Shown: positions 28,317 through 37,989, counted from the stretch's first letter. The stretch is 64,000 bases of DNA from Bacteroidia bacterium (GCA_030428705.1 JAUIDI010000005.1:151179-215178), one strand, 5' to 3'. A program made the numbers and translations. The notes: a model not told the origin generated them from the sequence alone.

Positions 28317-29051
28317 TCAATTGGCCTTAGTTGCAATATAGATAGAGGCGACGCCCATTGTCTGGGGTCTGTTCTCTACATCTATAAACCCGATTTTGCG
28401 CAAAATATTGTTGAAGTCCTCACCATGTGGAAAAACCGAAGCCGATTCACTTAGATAGCCGTATGCGGCATTATCTTTTGAAAAAATACGGCCGATGATC
28501 GGCAAGATGTATTTTGTGTACAATCGATAACCCTGTTTGAAGGGAGTTTTCGTTGGAATCGAAGTCTCCAATACGATAAATGTGCCTTTTGGCCGCAAAA
28601 CACGGTGTATTTCAAAGAGTCCTTTTTCCAAAGTTTCGAAATTACGCACCCCGAATGCCACCGTAACGGCATCGAAAGAATTCTTCTCAAAAGGGAGGTT
28701 TTCGCTATCGCCGACGACCATTTCAATAGTACCTTCCATATTTTTTTTCCGTACTTTTTTTCTACCAACATCAAGCATGCCTGGAGAAATATCTAGCCCT
28801 ACGATTTTTTCCGCCCCTGTTTGTGTCAAATTGATGGCCAAATCACCTGTTCCCGTGGCTATATCTAGTATGTTTTTAGGTTTTTTTGCCTTTAGGAGAT
28901 TGACCACCCGCCTGCGCCATTTCACGTCAATTCCGAAAGATATTACCCGGTTCAGGTCATCGTAATTGCCACTAATGGTATCGAACATTTGTGTGACCTG
29001 TTCCTTCTTGCCGAGTTCGGAATCCTTGTAAGGAATTACTTTTTTTGCCAT
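28317..29051 (-). CDS. ubiE: demethylmenaquinone methyltransferase UbiE/MenG
   Basis: This SAM-dependent C-methyltransferase carries out the last step of menaquinone synthesis; Bacteroidetes use menaquinone as the respiratory quinone. The 244-residue protein has motif I ILDIATGTGDLAI, the family signature LDISPGMLDVGRKK, and FDAVTVAFGVRNFETLEKGL followed by RVLRPKGTFIVLE. The chosen ATG gives MAKKVIPYKDS; another ATG lies directly upstream at 29054. The -7 box TATCTTTG is only 15 bp away, so the leader is very short. Confidence 0.95.
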   Translation of the reverse strand: MAKKVIPYKDSELGKKEQVTQMFDTISGNYDDLNRVISFGIDVKWRRRVVNLLKAKKPKNILDIATGTGDLAINLTQTGAEKIVGLDISPGMLDVGRKKVRKKNMEGTIEMVVGDSENLPFEKNSFDAVTVAFGVRNFETLEKGLFEIHRVLRPKGTFIVLETSIPTKTPFKQGYRLYTKYILPIIGRIFSKDNAAYGYLSESASVFPHGEDFNNILRKIGFIDVENRPQTMGVASIYIATKAN

Positions 29052-29065
29052 CATGTAATTTTCGT

Positions 29066-29073
29066 CAAAGATA
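29066..29073 (-). promoter_or_regulatory. -7 box of ubiE promoter
   Basis: The minus strand reads TATCTTTG, a full TAnnTTTG match ending about 12-15 bp before the two candidate ATG codons of ubiE. Confidence 0.45.
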
Positions 29074-29175
29074 AGGTAAGACAGGTTCGATTAATGGTAT
29101 TTTAAGACAATAAAGAGAGCCTTTCAAAGTTCTTTACTTGTGCTTTTTGGAGTGTGATCGAATTTATTTGTTTAA

Positions 29176-29210
29176 TTTCGCACTGCGATATTTGCGAATT
29201 TTTTGCGAAA
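29176..29210. promoter_or_regulatory. iterated TTTGCGAA-type motifs upstream of trkA
   Basis: TTTCGCA (29176-29182), TTTGCGAA (29191-29198) and TTTGCGAAA (29202-29210) lie about 100 bp before trkA. The outer copies form an inverted repeat and the inner two a direct repeat. This could be a regulator site for K+ uptake; no regulator is known to me. Confidence 0.3.
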
Positions 29211-29306
29211 TGGGCTTTACTGTAGCTTTCGAACCCAAAGGGGTGTTTCTTTCTGATTTTTGTTCGAAGATTTTAGGCTTCGGCATAAATACAACTTAAA
29301 TTTTAG

Positions 29307-30656
29307 ATGAAAATAATAATTGCCGGTGCAGGCGAGGTTGGCTTTCATTTGGCCAAGCTACTTTCTTATGAATCGCAGGATATTACCTTGATCGATACTA
29401 GAAAAGAAAGTCTTTCCTATGCAGATAGCCATCTTGATATAAGGGTGTTGCGAGGCGATGCGACTTCCATAGAAGTATTGACCGATGCAAAAGTGCAGAC
29501 CTCTGATCTGGTAATCGGTGTCACTTCTTCTGAAACAACGAATATTACACTCTGTATGCTTGCCAAACAGTTGGGCAGTAAGCGAACCATTGCCAGAATA
29601 TCGAATACTGAGTTCATCGAAAATAAAGATGCCATTAAATTCTCGGAGTTGGGAATCGATGAACTTATTTCTCCCGAGGAATTGGCAGCGGCCGAAATTC
29701 AACTTTTGCTGAACAAGTCTGCCTTCAACGATACCTACGAATTCGAAAAAGGTGAATTGATCATGATCGGGGTTTCCTTGGGAAAAACCGCCCCTTTCGT
29801 GGGCAAAATGGTCAAAGAGGCTGCCAAGATTTTCCCCGAACTACATTTTATGCCGATCGCCCTACAACGTTTGGGCACACAATTCACGGTTATTCCCCGT
29901 GGGGATACCATTTTTAAGGAAGGAGATAGGGTGTATTTTATTACCGTGAAGGAAGGTGTCGACGAATTGTACAAGCTTACCGGAAAAAAGAAGCGCGAGG
30001 TAAAGAATGTTATGATCTTGGGAGGTAGTAAAGTAGGATTTAAAGCGGCCCGTGACCTCTGCGCAAAAAGTTTCAATGTCAAATTGATCGAGAAGGATAA
30101 GGAAAAAGCCTTTGATTTGGCTGATGACCTTCCGAATGCTCTTGTAATTAATGGCGATGGTAGAAATGTTGAATTGCTCGAAGAGGAAAGCTTGGACTCG
30201 ATGGATGCCTTCGTCGCCGTTACCGGAAACTCGGAAACGAACATTATGTCTTGTTTGGTTGCCAAGTCGAAACATATTCGAAAGACCATAGCCTTGGTCG
30301 AGAATATGGATTATTTTCAACTATCACATTCTATTGGTATCGACTCGCTGATAAATAAAAAGCTTTTGGCCGCCAACAATATTTTTAGGCATATTCGAAA
30401 AGGTGAGATCGTTGCGTTGATGCGTCTGAACAACCTGAATGCCGAAATCTTGGAATTTGTTGTGAAGCCTGATTCAAAAGTTACGGGCAATGTCATTCGC
30501 GAACTCGATTTTCCTAAATCGGCAACTATAGGAGGCGTAGTAAGGGACGGCGAAGGTATTATTGCCCTAGGTGGTTTTGAGGTCAAGGCCGGTGATAGGG
30601 TAGTTGTATGTTGCCTACCGGAAGTCATACCGGTCATAGAGCGTTTATTCTTATAA
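29307..30656 (+). CDS. trkA: Trk potassium uptake regulatory subunit TrkA
   Basis: TrkA is the cytoplasmic gating ring of the Trk K+ transporter and binds NAD(H) or ATP. The 449-residue protein is full length, with two RCK repeats: the first begins KIIIAGAGEVGFHLAKLL (2-19) and the second VMILGGSKVGFKAARDL (about 233-249), each followed by a TrkA-C domain. It is one base apart from trkH, so the two are co-transcribed and probably translationally coupled. Confidence 0.97.
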   Translation: MKIIIAGAGEVGFHLAKLLSYESQDITLIDTRKESLSYADSHLDIRVLRGDATSIEVLTDAKVQTSDLVIGVTSSETTNITLCMLAKQLGSKRTIARISNTEFIENKDAIKFSELGIDELISPEELAAAEIQLLLNKSAFNDTYEFEKGELIMIGVSLGKTAPFVGKMVKEAAKIFPELHFMPIALQRLGTQFTVIPRGDTIFKEGDRVYFITVKEGVDELYKLTGKKKREVKNVMILGGSKVGFKAARDLCAKSFNVKLIEKDKEKAFDLADDLPNALVINGDGRNVELLEEESLDSMDAFVAVTGNSETNIMSCLVAKSKHIRKTIALVENMDYFQLSHSIGIDSLINKKLLAANNIFRHIRKGEIVALMRLNNLNAEILEFVVKPDSKVTGNVIRELDFPKSATIGGVVRDGEGIIALGGFEVKAGDRVVVCCLPEVIPVIERLFL

Positions 30657-30657
30657 A

Positions 30658-32148
30658 ATGGAGCTGAACTCCAGAATCATAGTACATTTAATGGGCCTGC
30701 TTTTGCTTTGCAACGGCGGTTTCATGCTTTTGGCCGCCTTGGTCAGTGGCATATTTGCCGATGGAGCCACCCTTGATATTACGATTGCCGCCGTGACGAC
30801 CTTGTTCATAGGCGTTACGGCCATGTATTTTACGCGCGGACATAAAAAGGAAGTCAAACGCAAAGAAGGCTACATAATCGTAACATTTGGTTGGATCGTC
30901 ATGTCATTATCTGGCATGTTGCCCTATTTGTTCTCGGATTCGATTCCGACAATTACCAATGCCTTTTTTGAGACCATTTCTGGCTATACGACTACGGGGG
31001 CATCTATTTTGGACGATATCGAGGCCTTGCCGGAAGGTATTCTTTTTTGGCGTAGCCTAACGCATTGGATCGGGGGTATGGGAATAATTGTCTTGGCCAT
31101 TGCCATATTACCGCTTTTGGGCATTGGGGGTATGCAGTTGTTCGCAGCGGAGGCCCCAGGCCCTAGTGCCGATAAATTGCACCCGCGTATTACCGATACG
31201 GCCAAACGACTGTGGTATATCTATGTGGGATACACCCTCGCGGAAACTTTGCTGTTGAAACTTGCCGGCATGTCTTTTTTCGATGCTATCAACCACTCTT
31301 TGGCTACGTTGTCAACAGGAGGGTTTTCTACCAAGAATTTGAGCCTTGCCTATTGGAACGACCAACCGCTCATTCAGTACATCGTTATTCTATTTATGTT
31401 CTTGGCAGGTACGAATTTCGTACTCAGCTATTTCGCTTTTAAGGGTAAAGTACAACGAGTGTTAAAAGACGAGGAATTCAAATACTATGGTACGTTAATA
31501 TTGTTTTTTACATTGATTGCCGCACTCGTAGTTTATTTTAAGGCCGAGGTACCGGTCACGGAATACCATCCAAAAGTCTTGGGTGCGGGAGAAAGTTCGT
31601 TCCGACACGCCCTCTTTCAGGTTATTGCCGTAATTACGACCACAGGATTCGTATCGGCCGATTTTACCAGTTGGACACCATTTTTGACCATCTTCTTTTT
31701 CGGACTGATGTTTTTAGGAGGATCGGCTGGATCTACTGCGGGCGGTATTAAGGTGATGCGGCATGTTTTGATCATTAAGAACGGTCTAATGGAATTTAAG
31801 CGAACCCTGCACCCAAGTGCCATAATTCCGGTGCGGTATAATAATAAAACGGTAAAAGAGCATATTGTCTACAATATTATCGGTTTTTTGATTTTGTACA
31901 TGCTGCTCTTTATCATCGGTGCCTTGGTCTTGGGTGCAATGGGATTGGACTTCGTAACGGCAATTGGCGGGGCGGCTTCTTCATTGGGCAATGTGGGCCC
32001 GGCCTTTGGCAGTTTGAATCCGCTAAGCAATTTTAACGGTTTGCCCGCATTAGGCAAGTGGTGGTGCGGATTTTTGATGCTCGCAGGTCGTTTGGAACTT
32101 TTTACGGTCCTGATTCTATTGACGCCCTATTTTTGGAAACGGACTTGA
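30658..32148 (+). CDS. trkH: Trk potassium uptake channel subunit TrkH
   Basis: TrkH is the inner-membrane K+ channel of the Trk system and works with TrkA just upstream. The 496-residue protein is almost entirely hydrophobic and has four pore-loop motifs with the expected selectivity glycines: GYTTTGASIL (about 110), LSTGGFSTKN (about 220), ITTTGFVSADF (about 325) and SSLGNVGPAFG (about 440). The GGSAGSTAGGIKVMR segment after the third loop is also characteristic. Confidence 0.97.
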   Translation: MELNSRIIVHLMGLLLLCNGGFMLLAALVSGIFADGATLDITIAAVTTLFIGVTAMYFTRGHKKEVKRKEGYIIVTFGWIVMSLSGMLPYLFSDSIPTITNAFFETISGYTTTGASILDDIEALPEGILFWRSLTHWIGGMGIIVLAIAILPLLGIGGMQLFAAEAPGPSADKLHPRITDTAKRLWYIYVGYTLAETLLLKLAGMSFFDAINHSLATLSTGGFSTKNLSLAYWNDQPLIQYIVILFMFLAGTNFVLSYFAFKGKVQRVLKDEEFKYYGTLILFFTLIAALVVYFKAEVPVTEYHPKVLGAGESSFRHALFQVIAVITTTGFVSADFTSWTPFLTIFFFGLMFLGGSAGSTAGGIKVMRHVLIIKNGLMEFKRTLHPSAIIPVRYNNKTVKEHIVYNIIGFLILYMLLFIIGALVLGAMGLDFVTAIGGAASSLGNVGPAFGSLNPLSNFNGLPALGKWWCGFLMLAGRLELFTVLILLTPYFWKRT

Positions 32149-32192
32149 ACTTTGGTTGCTTTCTATAGACAAAGAACTATATTGCCCTTGCA

Positions 32193-32519
32193 TTATTTCT
32201 TATTTGATGGTAGGAGTTTTTTGAGAGTCGGGAAAAATGGAAAACCCATGTTTTTTCCAATTTTCTCCAATAGCACGATAGCGACACTCGACCCGGGTAC
32301 CGCCTGCAGGCCGATTAAGGCCAAAACCTTGGCAAAGTCGATGGATTGTTTTTTAAGAAATTCTATCTGCACTTCAGAGACTGGTTTATCTTCAAGAAAC
32401 CTGACCAAAATTTCTGCGGCCACATAATCGTCACGGCCTTCTTCTTTCGCCTCTATCTCAAAGGTCTTTATTTTTTCCTTTGCCTTCAGAATATCCTCTT
32501 TTAGGTTGCCAAGACTCAT
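32193..32519 (-). CDS. small LETM1-like protein of unknown function
   Basis: The 108-residue protein begins with a charged helical region (LKEDILKAKEKIKTFEIEA) and ends with a hydrophobic stretch LALIGLQAVPGSSVAIVLLEKI and a basic tail. The second half resembles the ribosome-binding end of LETM1-like proteins (an FLKKQSIDFAKVLALIG...PGSS pattern), but the match is from memory and weak. The ATG is one base after the mscS stop, so it is translated with that channel gene. The mscS and APC permease context suggests a membrane or ion-related role. Confidence 0.7.
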   Translation of the reverse strand: MSLGNLKEDILKAKEKIKTFEIEAKEEGRDDYVAAEILVRFLEDKPVSEVQIEFLKKQSIDFAKVLALIGLQAVPGSSVAIVLLEKIGKNMGFPFFPTLKKLLPSNKK

Positions 32520-32520
32520 T

Positions 32521-33417
32521 TTAGCTTTGTTTTTCAATGTTGATTTCCTTGTCGAATAAATTCACCCCGCCCTTTACACCAAAATCTAATGTGGTTACAG
32601 GATAGGCAATGGAAATATTCTCTTGTTCGAAACGCTTTTTGATTCTCATGATCACATCGTTCATCCCTTTGCAAAAATCATCGTTCGATTCGAATTTGAC
32701 CCAATAACGCAACATAAAATCGTAGGTAGAACCGCCGATATCGGTAAAGTAAAAATCGATTCCTTCCTCGGGGAGCAGTTCCTCGATTTTTTTGACTTCA
32801 TCCAAGGCCGTTGCCCTTACGTGTTCCAGATTATCGCCATAAGAAACCCCACTTTTTAAAATGATACGTCTTTTTCCCCAGGTCGAAAAATTTGTAAACG
32901 TACCATTATAAATAATCTGGTTCGGAACAAAAACTTCTTGCCCTGGCACGGTTTTTATTTTGGTCGTGAGCCAACTGATGTCAAGAACAACGCCATACTT
33001 ACCATCGATTTCGACCCAGTCGCCCACTTTATAAGGTCGTTGTAAATCCACCAGAAGTCCGGAAAACATATTCGAAGCAATATCCTTTAACGCAAAACCC
33101 GCAATAATTCCGATAATACCGGCCCCGGCCAATAATTTCTCAAAAGGTTTGTCAAGACCTAGTATATGCAATGCCAAAAAAATACCGGTAGCAAAGAACA
33201 GCACATAAAATGCCGAGGCAATAATCCGCTCGATGTTTAAGTAATTTTCTTTAAATGCTTTGCGGTAGACTTTTATACATATTTTTTTCACCCCTCGGGC
33301 GATTAAGGCAAAGATGACGACAATGATGATTGCCAATACCATTTTTGGAATATGGTCGAGGATATTTTGCTGAAAATCTTGCCATATTTGAACGATGTTG
33401 TCCGTCATTTTTTCCAT
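32521..33417 (-). CDS. small-conductance mechanosensitive channel (MscS family)
   Basis: MscS channels open under membrane tension to release solutes during hypo-osmotic shock. The 298-residue protein has about three membrane segments (19-40, 60-85, 90-112), a pore helix rich in Gly/Ala (LLAGAGIIGIIAGFALKDIASN) and the beta domain signature DLQRPYKVGDWVEIDGKYG. Length and layout fit the minimal MscS form. It is 6 bp downstream of the APC permease and one base from the LETM1-like gene. A second possible start is Met4. Confidence 0.94.
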   Translation of the reverse strand: MEKMTDNIVQIWQDFQQNILDHIPKMVLAIIIVVIFALIARGVKKICIKVYRKAFKENYLNIERIIASAFYVLFFATGIFLALHILGLDKPFEKLLAGAGIIGIIAGFALKDIASNMFSGLLVDLQRPYKVGDWVEIDGKYGVVLDISWLTTKIKTVPGQEVFVPNQIIYNGTFTNFSTWGKRRIILKSGVSYGDNLEHVRATALDEVKKIEELLPEEGIDFYFTDIGGSTYDFMLRYWVKFESNDDFCKGMNDVIMRIKKRFEQENISIAYPVTTLDFGVKGGVNLFDKEINIEKQS

Positions 33418-33423
33418 CTTACA

Positions 33424-34713
33424 CTAGTTCTTTTCGGTTTCGCTTTTTTTATAGACCCATTCGACCGCAAAACAAAATAGGATTATTCCCATGGAGACAA
33501 ATATTCCTGTAAGGTTGGATTTTAACTGTTGGCCGACCAGAATGACCAATGCCACGATACACAGTATAAAACCTAAAAAGGGTATCATTTTACTGGCCCC
33601 TATTTGATGCGACAATTTGAACCCCACAAAATTGACTATGCCAAAAATGAGTATAAATCCGACACTTCCGGCCGTGGAAATACTCTCGAGCAGCAATATA
33701 TTGACGAGGATCAAAGTAGTGATTGCGGTAATCGATAATCCAATGGGCTGTCCCCAAAATTTGGCCAAAAAATGATGTGGCAGTTCATCATCTTCCGCTA
33801 TTTCATAATTAACCTTACTGCCGCCATACAAGGAAGCATTGATGGCCGAAAAAGTAGAGATCAGAGCAGCAATGGTAATTATCGTAAATCCGACTTGTCC
33901 CAACATGGGTTTGGCGGCTTCCGCCAAGACATAGTCCTGGGCTTTGGCAATCTGTTCAAATGGAAGCGAACCAACGGTTACCAGGGCAATTACGATATAA
34001 AGCATGATGACAAAGATGATGGAAAAATAGTAGGCTTTTGAGATATTCTTTTCGGGGTCTTTAATATCGGGTGCCGCATTCGCGATCAGTTCAAAACCTT
34101 CGTAGGCTACAAAAATTACCATTCCCCCGGCAAATAGTTTAATTGGATTTTCCCAATTGGTAACGGCCAATTGCCCTAAATTAGGATTGCCGATAAGTCC
34201 GTAAGCACCGATGCCGATAAAGCCGATCAGAATTACAAGCTTAATGATCACGGCATAAGATTCGATTTTGCCTACCACCGCAATACTGTAATAGTTGATA
34301 GCGGTCGCCAATAGGATAATGGTACTGGCATAGATATGAAAATCAATGGTTTTGTGCTGAGTGATTTCCCATAGATTAGGGGCATACGAGCCAAATGCCG
34401 AAGCGTAAAGCGATAACATTACAATATAACTGACCCATAAAAGATTGTTTATGGCACCGCTAAAGACCGTTTTGCCGAACCCTTGGTTAATGAATTTTAC
34501 CGTTCCGCCCCTGTCGGGATACTTTTTCGAAAGCTTCACATAACTATACGAGGTAATCAAGGCCAGAATACCCGCGAATAAAAAGGCCACGGGCGTTCCG
34601 CCTTTTGCCAATGCGACCGCCAATCCCAGTACTGCGAATATGCCGCCGCCGACCATCCCGCCAATGCCTATGGATATAGCATCTTTAAGTCCTATTTTTT
34701 TGGTGATTCCCAT
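33424..34713 (-). CDS. APC family amino acid permease
   Basis: The 429-residue inner-membrane protein has about 12 hydrophobic segments and the APC-fold signature near the start: DAISIGIGGMVGGGIFAVLG (11-30), which binds substrate between broken helices. GGMVIFVAYEGFELIANAAPDIKDPEKN is the conserved segment around helix 6. The substrate is probably an amino acid or polyamine but cannot be fixed from sequence. It heads a three-gene unit with mscS and the small LETM1-like gene. Confidence 0.92.
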   Translation of the reverse strand: MGITKKIGLKDAISIGIGGMVGGGIFAVLGLAVALAKGGTPVAFLFAGILALITSYSYVKLSKKYPDRGGTVKFINQGFGKTVFSGAINNLLWVSYIVMLSLYASAFGSYAPNLWEITQHKTIDFHIYASTIILLATAINYYSIAVVGKIESYAVIIKLVILIGFIGIGAYGLIGNPNLGQLAVTNWENPIKLFAGGMVIFVAYEGFELIANAAPDIKDPEKNISKAYYFSIIFVIMLYIVIALVTVGSLPFEQIAKAQDYVLAEAAKPMLGQVGFTIITIAALISTFSAINASLYGGSKVNYEIAEDDELPHHFLAKFWGQPIGLSITAITTLILVNILLLESISTAGSVGFILIFGIVNFVGFKLSHQIGASKMIPFLGFILCIVALVILVGQQLKSNLTGIFVSMGIILFCFAVEWVYKKSETEKN

Positions 34714-34924
34714 GTCGGCCCATAATTTGAGACAATCTTTTGTCGGTACACCTCTTGTGCCGATAATATTCCAGTCGGAGTATGGCGTGTATTTTATGGG
34801 AATATAGCAAAAATCCCGCTATGGATTTTATCAAACCGGGAACAAAAGCAGGTCTTCGGCACTGTTTGTCCCGCAATAATGTAACCTCTTTTAAAGGTAG
34901 ACAGACTGATTTGCTTATGAACTA

Positions 34925-36118
34925 TTATAAGGTAACCACCTTTTTGATTCTCGCAATTGCCTCCCGAATTTCTTTTTCCGATGCGGCATATGAAATACGA
35001 ATACAATTGCCGTTGCCAAAGGCATCGCCCGTTACCGTGGCGACATTGGCGGCCTCCAAAAGATACATTGCAAAATCGGACGCGTTGTTGATTAAGCTAC
35101 CGTTCAAAGTCTTTCCAAAAAAAGCGGAGACATCGGGAAAAACATAGAATGCCCCTTCGGGTTTGTTGCAATTGAATCCTTCGATTTCGTTGAGGAGATC
35201 CAATATCAATTTTCTGCGCGATTTGAACTCATCGACCATATACCGTATACGGTCGGGCGACTCTGTCAAGGCCGTGATTACGGCACGCTGAGCGATACAG
35301 TTGGCTCCGCTGGTCACTTGGCCTTGTAACTTGTTGCACGCTCTGGCCAAATAGGCCGGGGCACCAATATAGCCGATACGCCATCCGGTCATCGCGAAGG
35401 CTTTGGCAACTCCATTTACGGTTACCGTTCGCCCATACATATCGGGGAATCCGGCCATGGAAGCATGAGCGGTGACACCGTAATTGATATGCTCATAGAT
35501 TTCATCGCTTACGACAATGATTTGGGGATGTTTTTGCAATACATCGGCCAAGGCACGAAGCTCCTGTTTGCTATAAATGGATCCACTGGGGTTACAAGGC
35601 GAGCTGTACCATAACATTTTGGTTTTAGGTGTAATGGCGGCCTCAAGTTGTTCTGGGGTCATTTTAAAATCGTTTTCCAACGAAGTAGGGACCTCTACGG
35701 GAACGCCATCGGCCAATTTTACGATATCAGAATAACTTACCCAATACGGACAAGGGAGAATGACTTCGTCACCTTTGTTCAAGCAAACTTGCGCTACGTT
35801 GTACAGCGCTTGTTTTGCGCCCGTGGAAACGACGATCTGGGCAGGTTCATAGGTCAGATTGTTATCGCGTTTGAACTTGGTAATAATGGCCTGCTTTAAT
35901 TCAAGATAGCCATCGACCGGGGTATAGGAATTGTATCCGTCATTAACGGCTTGAATGGCCGCATCTTTTATGTAATCGGGAATATCAAAATCGGGTTCAC
36001 CCAAACTCAATCCGATGATATCTTTGCCTAAAGCTCTTAATTCCCGGGCCTTGGCGGCCATTTCTAGAGTAGCGGAAGGAGTAACGCTGTTAATCCTATC
36101 CGATAGTTGTTCGTTCAT
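34925..36118 (-). CDS. pyridoxal phosphate-dependent aspartate aminotransferase (class I)
   Basis: The enzyme moves the amino group of aspartate to 2-oxoglutarate in a PLP-dependent reaction. The 397-residue protein belongs to fold type I, subgroup I-gamma (AspAT of the Bacillus/Thermus type): LSLGEPDFDIPDYI (38-51), YSSPCNPSGSIYSKQEL, VVSDEIYEHINYG and the PLP-lysine motif GVAKAFAMTGWRIGY near 237. It is 16 bp downstream of the desaturase gene on the same strand. Confidence 0.94.
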   Translation of the reverse strand: MNEQLSDRINSVTPSATLEMAAKARELRALGKDIIGLSLGEPDFDIPDYIKDAAIQAVNDGYNSYTPVDGYLELKQAIITKFKRDNNLTYEPAQIVVSTGAKQALYNVAQVCLNKGDEVILPCPYWVSYSDIVKLADGVPVEVPTSLENDFKMTPEQLEAAITPKTKMLWYSSPCNPSGSIYSKQELRALADVLQKHPQIIVVSDEIYEHINYGVTAHASMAGFPDMYGRTVTVNGVAKAFAMTGWRIGYIGAPAYLARACNKLQGQVTSGANCIAQRAVITALTESPDRIRYMVDEFKSRRKLILDLLNEIEGFNCNKPEGAFYVFPDVSAFFGKTLNGSLINNASDFAMYLLEAANVATVTGDAFGNGNCIRISYAASEKEIREAIARIKKVVTL

Positions 36119-36134
36119 TATGAATTTAAAATTA

Positions 36135-37235
36135 CTAGTACTGCAATGAAGGCTGTTTGCCCAACTCTCTTAAATGTTTGAAGTGCGAAATTATGGCTTT
36201 TCTAGTAGTTTTATATTCGTTGTAGGGTAAATTAAATTCTTTAGCCGTTTGTTTAACGATCTTAGAGATTTTTGTGTAATGTATGTGACTGATATTCGGA
36301 AAAATATGATGCTCCACCTGATGGTTCAAACCTCCCGTAAACCAATTGACGATCCGGTTTTTGGTGCCAAAGTTGACCGTAGTGAACAATTGATGTATGG
36401 CCCAGGTATTTTTCATATTGCCACTTTCATCGGGTAAGGGGGTTTCCGCTTCATCGACAATATGGGCCAGTTGAAAAACGACGCTTAAAATGACTCCCGC
36501 GACATAGTGCATAATAAAGAAGCCCAATAATACTTTCCACCAAGCTATATCGACGAATATAAGTGGAATTACGATCCAAATGGTAATGTATAGTATCTTG
36601 GTAATTACCAAGGTGCTCCAATTAATGACCGGATTGGGCAGTTTACCATAAGCTAACTTTCGCTTCATATAGCGGTACATCTGTTGAAAATCGGTAGTAA
36701 TGGCCCAGTTAAAAGTGAGCAATCCGTAGAGGAAAATCGAATAAAAGTGTTGGAATTTATGGTGTCTTTTCCACTCGGCATGTTTTGAGAAGCGCAGAAT
36801 ACGACCGGCCTCCATGTCTTCATCGTGTTCATGAATGTTCGTATAGGTGTGGTGGAGTACATTGTGCTGTACCTGCCAATTGTAGACATTGCCCGCCAAA
36901 ATGTAGATACTGCTACCCATTAATTTGTTGACCCATTTTTTGTTGGAATACGAACCATGGTTGCCATCATGCATCACGTTCATGCCCACACCGGCCATAC
37001 CAATCCCCATGACGATGGTCAATAAGAGGTTGGCCCAATTCGGAAGTCCCAAGGTCAAAATCAGGAAATACGGTGTCAGAAACAAAGCGAACATAATGAC
37101 CGTTTTCAAATGTAAACGCCAGTTGCCGGTTTTCTTGAGCTTATTTTCCTTAAAATAGTCGTTGACCCTTTGGTTAAGAGTCTTAAAGAATTTTGCGGAA
37201 TCTTTTCTAGAAAATCGAATGGTGGAATGCTCCAT
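36135..37235 (-). CDS. membrane acyl-lipid/acyl-CoA fatty acid desaturase
   Basis: This di-iron membrane enzyme introduces a double bond into acyl chains, probably to adjust membrane fluidity. The three histidine boxes are present: HDGNHGSY, HNVLHHTYTNIHEHDED and NHQVEHHIFPNISH. Four or so hydrophobic segments surround them. I chose the ATG giving MEHSTIRFSRKDS (366 residues), the usual start of flavobacterial homologues, over an in-frame ATG 21 codons earlier at 37298. Divergent from rsmG. Confidence 0.92.
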   Translation of the reverse strand: MEHSTIRFSRKDSAKFFKTLNQRVNDYFKENKLKKTGNWRLHLKTVIMFALFLTPYFLILTLGLPNWANLLLTIVMGIGMAGVGMNVMHDGNHGSYSNKKWVNKLMGSSIYILAGNVYNWQVQHNVLHHTYTNIHEHDEDMEAGRILRFSKHAEWKRHHKFQHFYSIFLYGLLTFNWAITTDFQQMYRYMKRKLAYGKLPNPVINWSTLVITKILYITIWIVIPLIFVDIAWWKVLLGFFIMHYVAGVILSVVFQLAHIVDEAETPLPDESGNMKNTWAIHQLFTTVNFGTKNRIVNWFTGGLNHQVEHHIFPNISHIHYTKISKIVKQTAKEFNLPYNEYKTTRKAIISHFKHLRELGKQPSLQY

Positions 37236-37326
37236 AGGATAAAATCTTTTAATTAAATATTGCGCTAATACCTTCTTATTTATCGGTATTCTATTCAACG
37301 GGAAGAATTTGCGCCTTCGAATATAC

Positions 37327-37334
37327 TATTTTTG
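37327..37334 (+). promoter_or_regulatory. -7 box upstream of rsmG
   Basis: TATTTTTG (TAnnTTTG) lies 19 bp before the chosen rsmG ATG at 37354, with a TTTG at 37308-37311 that could act as -33 element although the spacing (15 bp) is short. Confidence 0.45.
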
Positions 37335-37353
37335 TCAAAATACAAAGATAAGC

Positions 37354-37989
37354 ATGAATGTAGAAATACTGTTCGAATATTTCCCCAATTTGACCGAAAC
37401 CCAAAAATCACAATTCAAGCTGCTAGAAGTACTCTATAAAGACTGGAATCAAAAGATCAACGTTGTTTCTAGAAAGGACATCGACGAACTCTACCTGCGT
37501 CATGTACTGCATTCATTGGGAATAGCCAAGATACATCGATTTATGGCTGGCAGTTCGGTATTGGATGTCGGTACCGGGGGAGGTTTTCCGGGCATTCCGT
37601 TGGCCATTCTTTTTCCCGATACCGACTTTACGTTGGTCGATGCCATCGGAAAGAAAATCAAGGTGGTACAGGAAGTTATCGATGGATTGGAACTGACCAA
37701 CGCGACCGTAATCCACACGCGAGTGGAGGATATGGACACCCAATTCGATTTTGTGGTCAGCAGGGCGGTGGCGGCGATGCCAACATTTGTCAGATGGATA
37801 AAGGGACTTATAAAAAAGGAATCCGTTCACGAAAGACGAAACGGAGTGTTATATCTGAAGGGGGGTGATTTGACCGAAGAGCTCGACGCATACAAAACCG
37901 TGCAAATCTTTGATCTTTCGGACTATTTTAAAGAAGATTTCTTTGAGACCAAAAAAGTAGTTTACCTACCCATGAAGTTCAAGGGCTGA
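37354..37989 (+). CDS. rsmG: 16S rRNA (guanine(527)-N7)-methyltransferase RsmG
   Basis: RsmG methylates G527 of 16S rRNA using SAM. The 211-residue protein has WNQKINVVSRKD (family N-terminal motif), VLDVGTGGGFPGIPLAILFP (SAM motif I) and FVVSRAVAAMPTFVRWI (motif with catalytic region). I chose the ATG at 37354, which starts with MNVEILFEYFP and follows a -7 box; an upstream in-frame ATG at 37309 overlaps the promoter. Confidence 0.96.
   Translation: MNVEILFEYFPNLTETQKSQFKLLEVLYKDWNQKINVVSRKDIDELYLRHVLHSLGIAKIHRFMAGSSVLDVGTGGGFPGIPLAILFPDTDFTLVDAIGKKIKVVQEVIDGLELTNATVIHTRVEDMDTQFDFVVSRAVAAMPTFVRWIKGLIKKESVHERRNGVLYLKGGDLTEELDAYKTVQIFDLSDYFKEDFFETKKVVYLPMKFKG

Noticed and set aside
34782..35147. 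121-residue plus-strand ORF at the 3' end of the aminotransferase gene
   Set aside because: Mostly antisense to the aminotransferase C-terminus; no signal peptide, domain or promoter supports it.
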